Source: Rhizobium sp. CSW-27
Lineage (GTDB): Bacteria > Pseudomonadota > Alphaproteobacteria > Rhizobiales > Rhizobiaceae
Direction of reading: 5' to 3'
DNA length: 64,000 nt
Assembly: GCF_018760785.1 (NCBI RefSeq)
Contig: NZ_JAHHZO010000006.1
Span: 248,001 to 312,000, forward strand
Below are positions 50,747-58,554 of the stretch, piece after piece. Made by a program: the position numbers and the translations under genes. The notes under the pieces are model-generated. The model was not told the origin of the DNA and did no database searches. It was given only the letters and a program-made list of their open reading frames with translations. Each line of letters begins with the position of its first letter. Position 1 is the first letter of the stretch.

Positions 50747-52537
50747 TCAGAACTCCTCCCAGTCCTCCTTGAGCGCATTGGCGCCGCTGACAGCGAGCGC
50801 CGGTCGGGCGGAGGCGGGACGTGAGCGCTGGGACGCTCTCGGCGCGGCAGGCTGGGCGCTTGCGCGCGCAGTGGCGCTGAAGGCGGACCCGCCCTGCCCG
50901 CCGAAGGCGAAGCGGCCGAGCAGTTCGCGCAGCGCCGAGGTTTCATTGGCAAGAGAGGCGCTTGCCGCATTCGACTCCTCGACCATGGCGGCGTTCTGCT
51001 GCGTCATCTGGTCCATCTGGTTGATGGCGGAATTGACTTCTGCCAGAGCGAGCGACTGCTCCTTGGCAGCGTTGGCAATAGCCTCGATCCGCTCGTTGAC
51101 CGCCGAGATGTTCTGCTCGATCGCCTTCAGCACCTGACCGGTCTCGCTGACGAGGCGCACGCCGCTTTCGACCTCGATCGACGAGTTCTGGATCAGCCCC
51201 TTGATCTCCTTAGCCGCTGCGGCGGAACGCTGGGCAAGCTCGCGCACTTCCTGGGCGACGACGGCAAACCCCTTGCCGGCCTCGCCGGCGCGGGCCGCCT
51301 CGACACCGGCATTCAGTGCCAGCAGGTTGGTCTGGAAGGCAATTTCATCGATCACGCCGATGATGTTGGAGATCTGGCCGGACGAGGCCTCGATGCGAGC
51401 CATGGCGCTGACGGCGTCGGCCACAACCCGGGCGGAACTGACTGCGCTGGAATTGGCCGTCGCGGCGGCCGCCTTGGCCTCATCGGCGCGCTGGGAGGAG
51501 TTGGTGACGTTGGTGGTGATCTGGTCGAGTGCCGCGGCGGTTTCTTCCAGCGACGCGGCCTGCTGCTCGGTGCGCTTGGAAAGATCCTGCGCGCTGCGGC
51601 TGATTTCCAGCGTGCCCGTATCGATCTCCTGCGTGGATTGCGCGACGGCACGAAGGGTCGCGCCCAGCTGCCTCAATGCCTCGTTGAAATTCTCGCGCAG
51701 CGGCTCGAAATCCGGGGCGAAGGGTTTGTCGATGGAACAGGAGAGATCGCCCTCGGCCAGTTTCTTGAGGCCCTGGCCAATGCGCCCGACAGCCTTGACG
51801 CGGTCCGTCACGTCGGTCGCGAACTTCACGACCTTGGTCACCTTGCCGTTGGAATCGAAGATGGGGTTGTAGGACGCACTGATATAGACCGGCTTGCCGC
51901 TCTTGCTGATGCGCGTGAATTCCGCTGCCTGAAAGCGGCCCTCGTTGAGTTCCGCCCAGAAATGCTTGTAGGCGGGGCTGGCCGCATAGGCGGGCTCGAC
52001 GAACATGGCGTGATCCTTGCCCTGGATCTCGTCCAGCCGGTAACCGAACACCTTGCAGAAGTTTTCGTTGGCGGTCACCACCTTGCCCTGCGGCGTGAAT
52101 TCGATGACGGCCTGCACGCGGCTGATCGCGGCCATCTGATTGTGAAAGTCGACATTCTGCAGGCGGGCATTGGCATCGAACCATTCCACCGCAAAACCGA
52201 TCAGGTTGCTGCCTTCCTTCAGCGGCGTGACGGTCAGGTCAAAGGCCCGCTTGCCGATCCAGATGGTCGCCTTGTGCTGCGACTGGAGGCGCGCCAGCAT
52301 GTTGCGCTGGTGCTGCGGGTTCTTGTGAAACACGTCGATGGTGGCGCCCACCAGCGTGCTGACGCTGAAGCTCGGCAGTTCCTTCTTCAGGTCGGCTTCG
52401 GCCTCCTGCAGCAGGGCGCGAACGGATTGATTCATGTAGCGAATCTTCAGTTGCGGATCCGCGATCATGATATTGGCGGAGACATTCTCCAGCGCCCTCA
52501 TCCGGGCGCGATTGCTCTTGTTCATCAGGTCCAGCAT
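50747..52537 (-). CDS. Cytoplasmic chemoreceptor with two PAS domains and WEEF tail
   Basis: A 596-residue soluble methyl-accepting chemotaxis protein with no membrane helix. Two PAS domains lie at about 15-125 and 130-245; the second has [27 protein letters not shown]-type signatures, here [22 protein letters not shown]-like linker (about 250-305) leads to the signalling coiled coil with tip [21 protein letters not shown]. The protein ends EDWEEF, a likely CheR-docking tail. GAAGGAGG precedes the ATG at 52537. It probably senses an internal cue such as redox or energy state through a PAS-bound cofactor; that role is inferred. Confidence 0.92.
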   Translation of the reverse strand: MLDLMNKSNRARMRALENVSANIMIADPQLKIRYMNQSVRALLQEAEADLKKELPSFSVSTLVGATIDVFHKNPQHQRNMLARLQSQHKATIWIGKRAFDLTVTPLKEGSNLIGFAVEWFDANARLQNVDFHNQMAAISRVQAVIEFTPQGKVVTANENFCKVFGYRLDEIQGKDHAMFVEPAYAASPAYKHFWAELNEGRFQAAEFTRISKSGKPVYISASYNPIFDSNGKVTKVVKFATDVTDRVKAVGRIGQGLKKLAEGDLSCSIDKPFAPDFEPLRENFNEALRQLGATLRAVAQSTQEIDTGTLEISRSAQDLSKRTEQQAASLEETAAALDQITTNVTNSSQRADEAKAAAATANSSAVSSARVVADAVSAMARIEASSGQISNIIGVIDEIAFQTNLLALNAGVEAARAGEAGKGFAVVAQEVRELAQRSAAAAKEIKGLIQNSSIEVESGVRLVSETGQVLKAIEQNISAVNERIEAIANAAKEQSLALAEVNSAINQMDQMTQQNAAMVEESNAASASLANETSALRELLGRFAFGGQGGSAFSATARASAQPAAPRASQRSRPASARPALAVSGANALKEDWEEF

Positions 52538-52713
52538 GCCGTCCTCCTTCACGTGTTGGCTTGGACACGCACCGGAGCCGAAGCAGGGAATGGCAGGAAG
52601 CCTTACCGCAAACAGAGACACGCCAATCCGATGCAGCCTCGCAATCAGATTTCCGCCAGCAGGCTGAAGCCGGGGTTAAGGATCGAATGCTAATATATGT
52701 CATGGAGAATTAA

Positions 52714-52740
52714 GGGGTGCCGCAGAAAGGTGCGGCGCCC
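52714..52740 (-). terminator. Hairpin after the GGDEF gene
   Basis: On the minus strand GGGCGCCGCA and TGCGGCACCC pair with one mismatch and are followed by CTTAATT. It lies between the GGDEF gene end and the chemoreceptor start. Confidence 0.5.
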
Positions 52741-52821
52741 TTCATATGGCGCGCCGCCAGCAACGCACGGCGACCGGGGTGTTTCTGCGCGCTCGCTGCC
52801 CACCCCCCCCGAAAACCGCCC

Positions 52822-53823
52822 TCAGACGGTGCGCAGGCGGGACAAGGCAGCGACTTCCCCAGTCGCCGGCGCCCCGATCCGGACTTCGGGCGGGCCGCAC
52901 CATGCCCAGCCACCGCGTCCGCCACGTTTTCTCCGGTAGAGCGCCCCATCGGCTCGCCGCATCAGACCCTGCAGATCAGCTGCGTCACGCGGATAGCAGC
53001 CCATGCCAAGGCTGACCCCCAGGGCCAGTTGATGTCCCTTCCAGCATTGCGGCTGCGACAGGCTCTGACAGATGTCCTCGGCCAGTTGCTCCACCTGCCG
53101 CTCATCCGTCATCCCGGGCACAAGCACGGCGAATTCATCGCCCCCGAGGCGGCAGACCATGGCCGTTGGCGGCACTGCATTCCTCAGCCGGCCTGCCACC
53201 GTCTTCAGCACCTCATCGCCCGCGTCGTGCCCGAAGTCGTCGTTGACGCTCTTGAAACGGTCGAGATCGAGCAGGATCAGCGCCAGCATGGTGTCCTTGC
53301 GCCGCTCCATACAGCGCAGTTCGACCTGCCAGCGCTCGGTGAGCGCCCGGCGATTGGCAAGCTCGGTCAGCGGATCCTCATGCGCCACGCGGCGCAGGGC
53401 ATGCTCGACAGCCTTGCACGGGGAAATATCTTCGAAAGAGGCAATCGCCACGCCTTCACGATGATCGATCACGGCCCGGTGCAGAGTGGTGACGATGGTG
53501 CCATCCGCACAGCGAAGATCGAGTTCCATGGCCGGCGGCGCAGAGCCTATGAAAGCATCCGCCTGGGAGAGCGCCTGCCACAGGGCCCGGGCGCGCCGCC
53601 GCTGCTCCGGATTGGCACAGGCAACCGCCAGCCATTCGTCGATGGAGGCAAAGCCGCCATCCAGCGCGCCGAAACGGCCGGCAAATGCGGCATTGGCGAA
53701 ACGCACGGAAAAATCCGGCAAGGAGGCGAAGAACAGCGCGGTCGGCGCCAGGTTCAACACGGCATGAAGCTCGCGGTAGCCAACCACGGCCTGCGTTTCC
53801 GCCTGCTCGAACACCCGCTTCAT
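52822..53823 (-). CDS. Diguanylate cyclase with N-terminal PAS-like domain
   Basis: A 333-residue protein. Residues about 15-140 form a PAS-like sensor domain (LHAVLNLAPTALFFASLPDF). The GGDEF domain follows, with HEDPLTELANRRAL, LILLDLDRFKSVNDDFGHDAGD and an intact GGDEF near residue 226. The product should be cyclic di-GMP. No RxxD inhibitory site is seen five residues before GGDEF, so feedback inhibition through that site is not expected. The ATG at 53823 directly follows GGAGAGGGG. It is downstream of the RiPP-like cluster on the same strand but 197 bp away, and probably not part of it. Confidence 0.9.
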   Translation of the reverse strand: MKRVFEQAETQAVVGYRELHAVLNLAPTALFFASLPDFSVRFANAAFAGRFGALDGGFASIDEWLAVACANPEQRRRARALWQALSQADAFIGSAPPAMELDLRCADGTIVTTLHRAVIDHREGVAIASFEDISPCKAVEHALRRVAHEDPLTELANRRALTERWQVELRCMERRKDTMLALILLDLDRFKSVNDDFGHDAGDEVLKTVAGRLRNAVPPTAMVCRLGGDEFAVLVPGMTDERQVEQLAEDICQSLSQPQCWKGHQLALGVSLGMGCYPRDAADLQGLMRRADGALYRRKRGGRGGWAWCGPPEVRIGAPATGEVAALSRLRTV

Positions 53824-54020
53824 ACCCCTCTCCACACTCGACAGCCACCCCTCGCCGGCACGACTGAACGACCGGCCACGATCCAATCCACGCTTGCGCC
53901 CCCTTGCGGAAACGCTGCGGGCGCAACGTCCCTGCGTCCTGCAGGATCCGGTCCGGACGGACGAAAAGCACCAAGATTGCTGCTGATGATCAATGCATCA
54001 CGCGCCGCGTCACGCGCGCG

Positions 54021-55190
54021 TCACATTTCTGTCCCGATCTGGAACGCCTGCCGTTGCACGACTTTGGAGACACAGCGCAGCGCGCCATTGCGGCTGGCGA
54101 GCTGGCTCCAGCCATGCACGGGCACCACCGCAAAGCCCAGCTCCTCCCACAATGCCCGGTTGGCAGCATCATAGGCGGCAAGCGGCTCCGCATCGGCGAA
54201 GTGCGGCAGCAAGACCAGCGGCCGGTGATGGCCGGGACGCACCGCATTTTCCAGCAACAGATTGTTGTAGAGGCGCGGCAGGCGCTTGCCGCTGTCCGGG
54301 GTCACCCGGAACGGCACCGGATTGCGCCGGACAGCAAAGCCCTCTGAAACAAGCCGGCGGGCGGAGGCATCGAGCTGGCGACCAATCTGCTCCACCATCG
54401 GGCTCGTGCCGGCATCGGCCATCTGCGCCTCGGCCACGATCAGCAATGGTCGCCCCGCCTGCCGAAGCCCGGTCACCGTCACATACTGGTCGAGATGGAA
54501 ACCGCATTGATAGACGCCCTTCAGCGAGTGCGGATCCGCAACCGGCATCGCCGCCACCCCGTCCAGTTCGGAGGCCCGATAGGCGAAGAGGTGTACGGGG
54601 CGCTGATCGAGCGACAGGAGGGCCGCGCCCGCCCCGCCCTCGCCCGGCGGAAACGCGTCTCCTGCCACCGCCGAACGGCCGACCACGCGGAAATCCGGCC
54701 CCACCAGCTGGTTGCCGCCATCGAGATCGACACCGGGATCGACCACCGGCCAGCCGAGCGCGGCCGCCAGCGTCGGGCCGATGCGGGCGCCGGGCCGAGC
54801 CAGGATCGTTCCGGGGCCATCGGCGACGGCAGGCGCCCGAACGTGAAACAGATCCTGCGTCCAGGGGCTCTGGCGAGCGCGGGCCGGCCCTTCCACGGGA
54901 ACGATGCGCAGCGGACAGTCAAGCCGCAGGCTGCCGATCCAGGCCTCGGCGGACACGCACGCCTCCGGCTCCACCAGCACGAACCCCTCAATGTCGGCAG
55001 CCAAGGCCTGCAGAAGGTTGCCGATCGGCACCAGCGGACGATACCATTCCGTCGGCCGCTCCTCCAGAAAGGCAGGCGGCAGCGAGAAGGCGATGCGACG
55101 GATGAGGCCGCCGCAATCCGGCAGCAGACCGCCCTCCGGCAGACCCGCGGCATCTGCCTGTTGCCGCCCGACATTCACCGGACTGCCCAT
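54021..55190 (-). CDS. Arginine-deiminase-fold enzyme (agmatine/peptidyl-arginine deiminase-like) of the RiPP cluster
   Basis: A 389-residue protein with the layout of guanidino-modifying enzymes. Landmarks are Trp110-Thr-Gln-Asp113, LDGGNQLVG (Asp157, Asn160), His232-Leu-Asp-Gln235, an Asn-Asn-Leu-Leu-Leu-Glu block at 309-314, and NGALRC with probable nucleophile Cys373. This Asp/His-x-Asp/Cys set is what deiminases of the agmatine deiminase and bacterial PAD type use to convert a guanidine to a ureido group. The ATG lies two bases after the TfuA stop, so it is co-translated with the RiPP genes. It is thus a candidate tailoring enzyme that converts Arg to citrulline (or ornithine) in the precursor repeats. 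A free-agmatine role is an alternative but no polyamine genes are adjacent. Confidence 0.75.
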   Translation of the reverse strand: MGSPVNVGRQQADAAGLPEGGLLPDCGGLIRRIAFSLPPAFLEERPTEWYRPLVPIGNLLQALAADIEGFVLVEPEACVSAEAWIGSLRLDCPLRIVPVEGPARARQSPWTQDLFHVRAPAVADGPGTILARPGARIGPTLAAALGWPVVDPGVDLDGGNQLVGPDFRVVGRSAVAGDAFPPGEGGAGAALLSLDQRPVHLFAYRASELDGVAAMPVADPHSLKGVYQCGFHLDQYVTVTGLRQAGRPLLIVAEAQMADAGTSPMVEQIGRQLDASARRLVSEGFAVRRNPVPFRVTPDSGKRLPRLYNNLLLENAVRPGHHRPLVLLPHFADAEPLAAYDAANRALWEELGFAVVPVHGWSQLASRNGALRCVSKVVQRQAFQIGTEM

Positions 55191-55191
55191 C

Positions 55192-55905
55192 TCAACACTG
55201 CCCCGCCACGCGAATGGCAAGGCTGCGGAAGAACAGCGTGTTCTGGAACCGCCAGCCCGGCTGAGGCGCGGCAGAACATTCGTTCTGCAGCAGGGTCAAC
55301 AGCGCCAGCGCATCGGCCTGTTTCGGGCTGACGGTGCGTTCGGCAAGGACCTGCGCCACATCAGCCCCCTCGCCGGCGGCCAGCGCCACGGCCCGCCAGG
55401 TGCGGCGGGAGAAATGCAGCGCACGCGCCGCAGACAGAAGCCGGGCGAGCCGTGCCGGTGCAAGATCAGGAGCGAGCGCCGCAAGCGTCGCCTCCGCATC
55501 CACCAGCGCCAGCGTCAGCGGGCGGTAATCGAGATCGGCCGGCGCATGGGAAAGCGCCACATCCGCATCGGAAACGCGCAGGCCATCGCGATAGGCCTCG
55601 TACATCTGGCCGACACCCTGCATGCCGAACAGGTCGCATTCGGCAGCGCGCAGCGCGCCCATGCTGGCCGCGCCGTAGACGGCGACACCCTGCGACAGGG
55701 CAAACAGGATTTCCTTGTGCCACACGGCCGCGCAATCGCCATAGAGCCCATCGATCAGGCCGATCGCCCGCGCGCCCTGCTGCACGGCCTGCAAAAGATC
55801 GCCGCAGGCGGCGGGACCGCGCCAGACAAGACCGGGAAAGGTCGAAGGATCCAGCCCATGCACGGAGGGGCCGGCGAAGATCACGGTGTGCGGGATTTGC
55901 GTCAT
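55192..55905 (-). CDS. TfuA-like protein, YcaO partner
   Basis: A 237-residue TfuA-domain protein. The core is clear: VIFAGPSVHG, GPAACGDLLQAVQQGARAIG, IDGLYGDCAAVWHKEILFAL, and GVAVYGAASMGALRAAEC. TfuA was first seen with trifolitoxin in Rhizobium. In known systems TfuA partners YcaO in backbone thioamidation (for example thioglycine in methyl-CoM reductase and in thioamitide peptides), possibly by delivering sulfide. It starts inside the YcaO stop (ATGA), confirming they act together. Confidence 0.92.
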   Translation of the reverse strand: MTQIPHTVIFAGPSVHGLDPSTFPGLVWRGPAACGDLLQAVQQGARAIGLIDGLYGDCAAVWHKEILFALSQGVAVYGAASMGALRAAECDLFGMQGVGQMYEAYRDGLRVSDADVALSHAPADLDYRPLTLALVDAEATLAALAPDLAPARLARLLSAARALHFSRRTWRAVALAAGEGADVAQVLAERTVSPKQADALALLTLLQNECSAAPQPGWRFQNTLFFRSLAIRVAGQC

Positions 55906-57122
55906 CGTCTCAGGAACCCGTCGAGCGTGGACAGCGACATGCGGTTCAGCCCGCCATGGGCGGCAGACAGCCCATCGGCCAGCACGCGCACCACATGAAT
56001 ATCGGGATCGCCGGTTTCCAGCGCAAAGACATAGACATCCTCCACGCCATGGCGGAAGAGATGCGCGGCAAGCCGGTGCCAGAGCGGCCCCTCCCCCTCA
56101 AGGTCAAGCCGTTGAGGGCCGGCGCCGGAGGGTGTTGCGCTGACCGGCGGCGCCCGGCCGGCGAGATCGGGAAGATAGCGGTCCGGCGCCAGATCGTCGC
56201 GCGCGCCGCTGATATCGGTGAGGCGCGACTGGATGGCCTCGAGCAGCGCCGCCTCGGCGGCAGCCAGCGGATCGAGCCGGCAGGCCATGCCGGCGGCGTG
56301 GCGAAAGCCGGGGCCGCTCGCCGACATCACCGGCCGCTCCAGGCTTGCCAGAATGACGGGTACGCCGTTCGACGCCGTGACATCGAGAAAGCGCGCCGCA
56401 AGACCCGCCGCCGACAGCGTGGCGATCAGTCCGTCGAGCGATGGACGGTGGCCGGCGGCCGGCGCCCAGGGGCGCAGACCGAGTGAGCGCGTCTCGAACG
56501 TATCGATGAGGATGCAGGCATCGTGCTCCACCAGCTCCAGAAGGGCATGCAGCACCACGTGGTCATGATCGAAGCCGGCGGCGAGCCCCTGTGAACTCAT
56601 CTGGAACGCCTTGCGGTCCCAGGGAAAATCGGCGCGGAAATCCATGCCGACCAGTTCGAAAGGGGCGAGAACCGGGCCGCCGTCGCGGGCGGAAAGCCCG
56701 CGCACCCAGGCCCGCTCGCGGCCGGCCTCGAAATGATCGGGATTGACGCGGGCGATCCTGTCGAGCGGCACCGTGCGTTCGCCGCGCGCCTGCAGGGCCG
56801 CCCAGCTGCCATGCGCGGCCACATGGCGCTGCGTCTCTTCTGCCACAGCGCCTTCGATGGCTTCCATCAGGGCGGAAAGCTGCGCCTGCCGCTCCGTCAG
56901 GCCCTTGCCCTGCGAAACGGAGAGGCCGCGCGAATTCGGCCGCACGGCAAACCAGACGGGCACGCCGATGATATCGAGCCCCGTGACATCGCCGATACGG
57001 GTGACCCCGAACCGGCGCAGCCGCGCCCGATCCCCCAGCAGCGCCGCCCCCTTGTCGGGAGCGACCTGCCCGCCCTCGCAACCGCCGGATGCGACGGCTG
57101 CGGCCTGCCCTGCCTGCTGCAT
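55902..57122 (-). CDS. YcaO-domain peptide backbone-modifying enzyme
   Basis: A 406-residue YcaO protein. ATP-binding Glu motifs are present: LSALMEAIEGAVAEE, HALLELVEHDA and EAALLEAIQSRLTDISGARDD. YcaO enzymes phosphorylate backbone amides with ATP to drive azoline, amidine or, with TfuA, thioamide formation. The C-terminus (TLDGFLRR) lacks the PxPxP end of classic azole-forming YcaO proteins. The repeat-precursor gene ends four bases upstream, and tfuA overlaps its stop. The cluster thus has enzyme, partner and substrate in one transcription unit. The modification itself is inferred. Confidence 0.92.
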   Translation of the reverse strand: MQQAGQAAAVASGGCEGGQVAPDKGAALLGDRARLRRFGVTRIGDVTGLDIIGVPVWFAVRPNSRGLSVSQGKGLTERQAQLSALMEAIEGAVAEETQRHVAAHGSWAALQARGERTVPLDRIARVNPDHFEAGRERAWVRGLSARDGGPVLAPFELVGMDFRADFPWDRKAFQMSSQGLAAGFDHDHVVLHALLELVEHDACILIDTFETRSLGLRPWAPAAGHRPSLDGLIATLSAAGLAARFLDVTASNGVPVILASLERPVMSASGPGFRHAAGMACRLDPLAAAEAALLEAIQSRLTDISGARDDLAPDRYLPDLAGRAPPVSATPSGAGPQRLDLEGEGPLWHRLAAHLFRHGVEDVYVFALETGDPDIHVVRVLADGLSAAHGGLNRMSLSTLDGFLRR

Positions 57123-57125
57123 GGA

Positions 57126-57920
57126 TTACTGGATCGTGTTCGGCGCGTCGGACATGATGGCGTGATGCAGGCCACCCCGCGCAACAAGCCCTGCGGCAAC
57201 AGTCTCCTGCCGGTCACCGGCAGGTGCATACACCTTCCGGTTCGTATCCCAGCCCTGCCCGACAATGTCACCGACGACAGCGATGTCCAAACCGGCCACC
57301 TCGCCCCCCAGCGCCGTCATCACATCATCCCGTGGGGTCTTGATGTGGCGATTGAAATCCCAACCGCCATCGACGCCCCCACCGACCATGGCGATATCGG
57401 CTTTGGCACCCTCCGGCTGCAGGGCGGTCATGACATTTTCCAGCGGGGTCTTGATGTGGCGGTTGAAGTCCCAGCCGTCATCGCCGACACCGCCCACCAT
57501 GGCGATATCCGCCGGTTCCGCGCCGGGAGCCGCCTTGGTTGCACGACCGTTCTGAGGGCCGAGCGCCACCATCACATCATCCAGCGGCGTGGTAATGTCT
57601 CGATTGAAATCCCAGCCCTCGTCAGCCACGCCGCCAACCATGGCGATGTCGGCCTCCCGCACAGGCTCTCCTTGCGTCATGCGGGCTTCGAGAGCCTCCA
57701 TCTCCGCCATGTCGACAAAACTGTCGGCCTCGCCATCGTTTTGCACCAGCATGGCCTTGGCCGCGGCCGCAACCCTGGCATAGCCATCGATGCCCGGATG
57801 CCCGGCCTCATAGGCGAGAATCGTCTCATGCGAAACGAGCGAGACGCGCAAAGGCTCGGTGCGCACGAACAACACGCCGGAGCCCCGCTTGCCGACGATG
57901 AAAAGCTGCGATTTCGACAT
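57126..57920 (-). CDS. Putative multi-core RiPP precursor with four 30-residue repeats
   Basis: A 264-residue protein without any cysteine. Residues 1-90 are a leader-like region nearly two-thirds identical over its first 63 residues to the paralogue at 58115. Four repeats follow at residues 91-120, 138-167, 175-204 and 212-241. The consensus is D-I-A-x-V-G-x(5)-G-W-D-x-N-R, followed by an I/V and then T-P in the first three. Repeat 4 has diverged. Linkers are Pro/Ala/Gly/Glu-rich. The tail ends HHAIMSDAPNTIQ. The gene ends four bases before ycaO. This is the arrangement expected of a precursor with several core peptides. The leader matches no family I know. AGAGGGGAAG precedes the ATG. Confidence 0.75.
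   Translation of the reverse strand: MSKSQLFIVGKRGSGVLFVRTEPLRVSLVSHETILAYEAGHPGIDGYARVAAAAKAMLVQNDGEADSFVDMAEMEALEARMTQGEPVREADIAMVGGVADEGWDFNRDITTPLDDVMVALGPQNGRATKAAPGAEPADIAMVGGVGDDGWDFNRHIKTPLENVMTALQPEGAKADIAMVGGGVDGGWDFNRHIKTPRDDVMTALGGEVAGLDIAVVGDIVGQGWDTNRKVYAPAGDRQETVAAGLVARGGLHHAIMSDAPNTIQ
57198..57650 (-). repeat. Four tandem repeat units in the RiPP precursor gene
   Basis: 90-bp units at 57561-57650, 57420-57509, 57309-57398 and 57198-57287 (units 1-4 in reading order). Start-to-start distances are 141, 111 and 111 bp. Units 2 and 3 are the most alike at DNA level (shared GGGGTCTTGATGTGGCG on the plus strand), so they look like the latest duplication. Confidence 0.85.
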
Positions 57921-58070
57921 GATGCTTCCCCTCTGGTTCGATCTCGGCGCCGGCGCTTGCAGCCTCGCCAGAATGCAACCATTGCTCAGGTTTTTCTGGT
58001 TGTACAGAGAGCTTTCGAAGTCAGACGAACAATTTTGCCGGATGTCGGCAAATGGCGCGTCCAGGAAGAT

Positions 58071-58097
58071 CCACGGCCGCCATGGCGGCGACCGTGG
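58071..58097 (-). other. Hairpin between the two precursor genes
   Basis: GCCGCCATGGCGGC is a perfect 14-base palindrome inside a longer stem (CCACG...CGTGG). It lies 18 bp after the first precursor stop. There is no T-run, so it may be an attenuator or message-stabilising element that sets the ratio of the two precursors. Confidence 0.5.
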
Positions 58098-58114
58098 TGT
58101 CGATTTTCACGCTA

Positions 58115-58546
58115 TCAGACGGCGCTGTTCGGGCTGTCGGAGAGAATGGCATCGAACAGGTCACCACTTGCCGGCGCATCTGGCCCCAAAGCCGCGAGTG
58201 CGCCTTCAAGAGGTGAATTGACCATACGGTTTATCGTCCAACCCGAGTCGGTAACCTCTCCCAGGAAGGAGAAATCTACATCAGAAATGACCGCACCGCC
58301 TGCGACAAGGGCCTCAATTCCTGCTCTTTGCGCTTGATCGATGGCGCCCTCAGGCTGGCCGTCGCGGGAAGCAAGAAGCGCCTTGGCCGATGCGGCGACT
58401 TTTGCATAGCCGTCAACACCGGGATGCGCTTCTTCATACTTCAAGATGGTTTCATCAGAAACCATCGCGACGCGAAGCGGTGCAGTTCTAACGAACAGCA
58501 CGCCCAAACCCCTTTTTCCAATTACGTACAGATGAGAAGTGCCCAT
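58115..58546 (-). CDS. Putative single-core RiPP precursor, paralogue of the repeat precursor
   Basis: A 143-residue protein, also without cysteine. Its first 63 residues match the leader of the neighbouring precursor at about 42 positions (for example IGKRGxGVLFVRT and DETILxYE..HPGVDGYA). One repeat unit lies at residues 91-120 with Gly102-Trp103-Thr-Ile-Asn106-Arg107 and Ser111-Pro112-Leu, the same residue numbers as unit 1 of the paralogue. The tail FDAILSDSPNSAV resembles the paralogue's HHAIMSDAPNTIQ. AGGAG precedes the ATG at 58546. It begins nine bases after the regulator stop. Function as precursor is inferred from this pairing with YcaO/TfuA. Confidence 0.72.
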   Translation of the reverse strand: MGTSHLYVIGKRGLGVLFVRTAPLRVAMVSDETILKYEEAHPGVDGYAKVAASAKALLASRDGQPEGAIDQAQRAGIEALVAGGAVISDVDFSFLGEVTDSGWTINRMVNSPLEGALAALGPDAPASGDLFDAILSDSPNSAV

Positions 58547-58554
58547 AGTATCTC

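Noticed and set aside
54021-55190. Housekeeping agmatine deiminase
   Set aside because: The motifs are related, but they differ from the classic agmatine deiminase forms (for example WTQDL and FHLDQ), and the gene is tightly linked to tfuA/ycaO rather than to polyamine genes.
57198-57650. CRISPR-like regular repeats
   Set aside because: The repeats are in frame inside a coding gene, vary in sequence and have unequal spacing; no cas genes are present.
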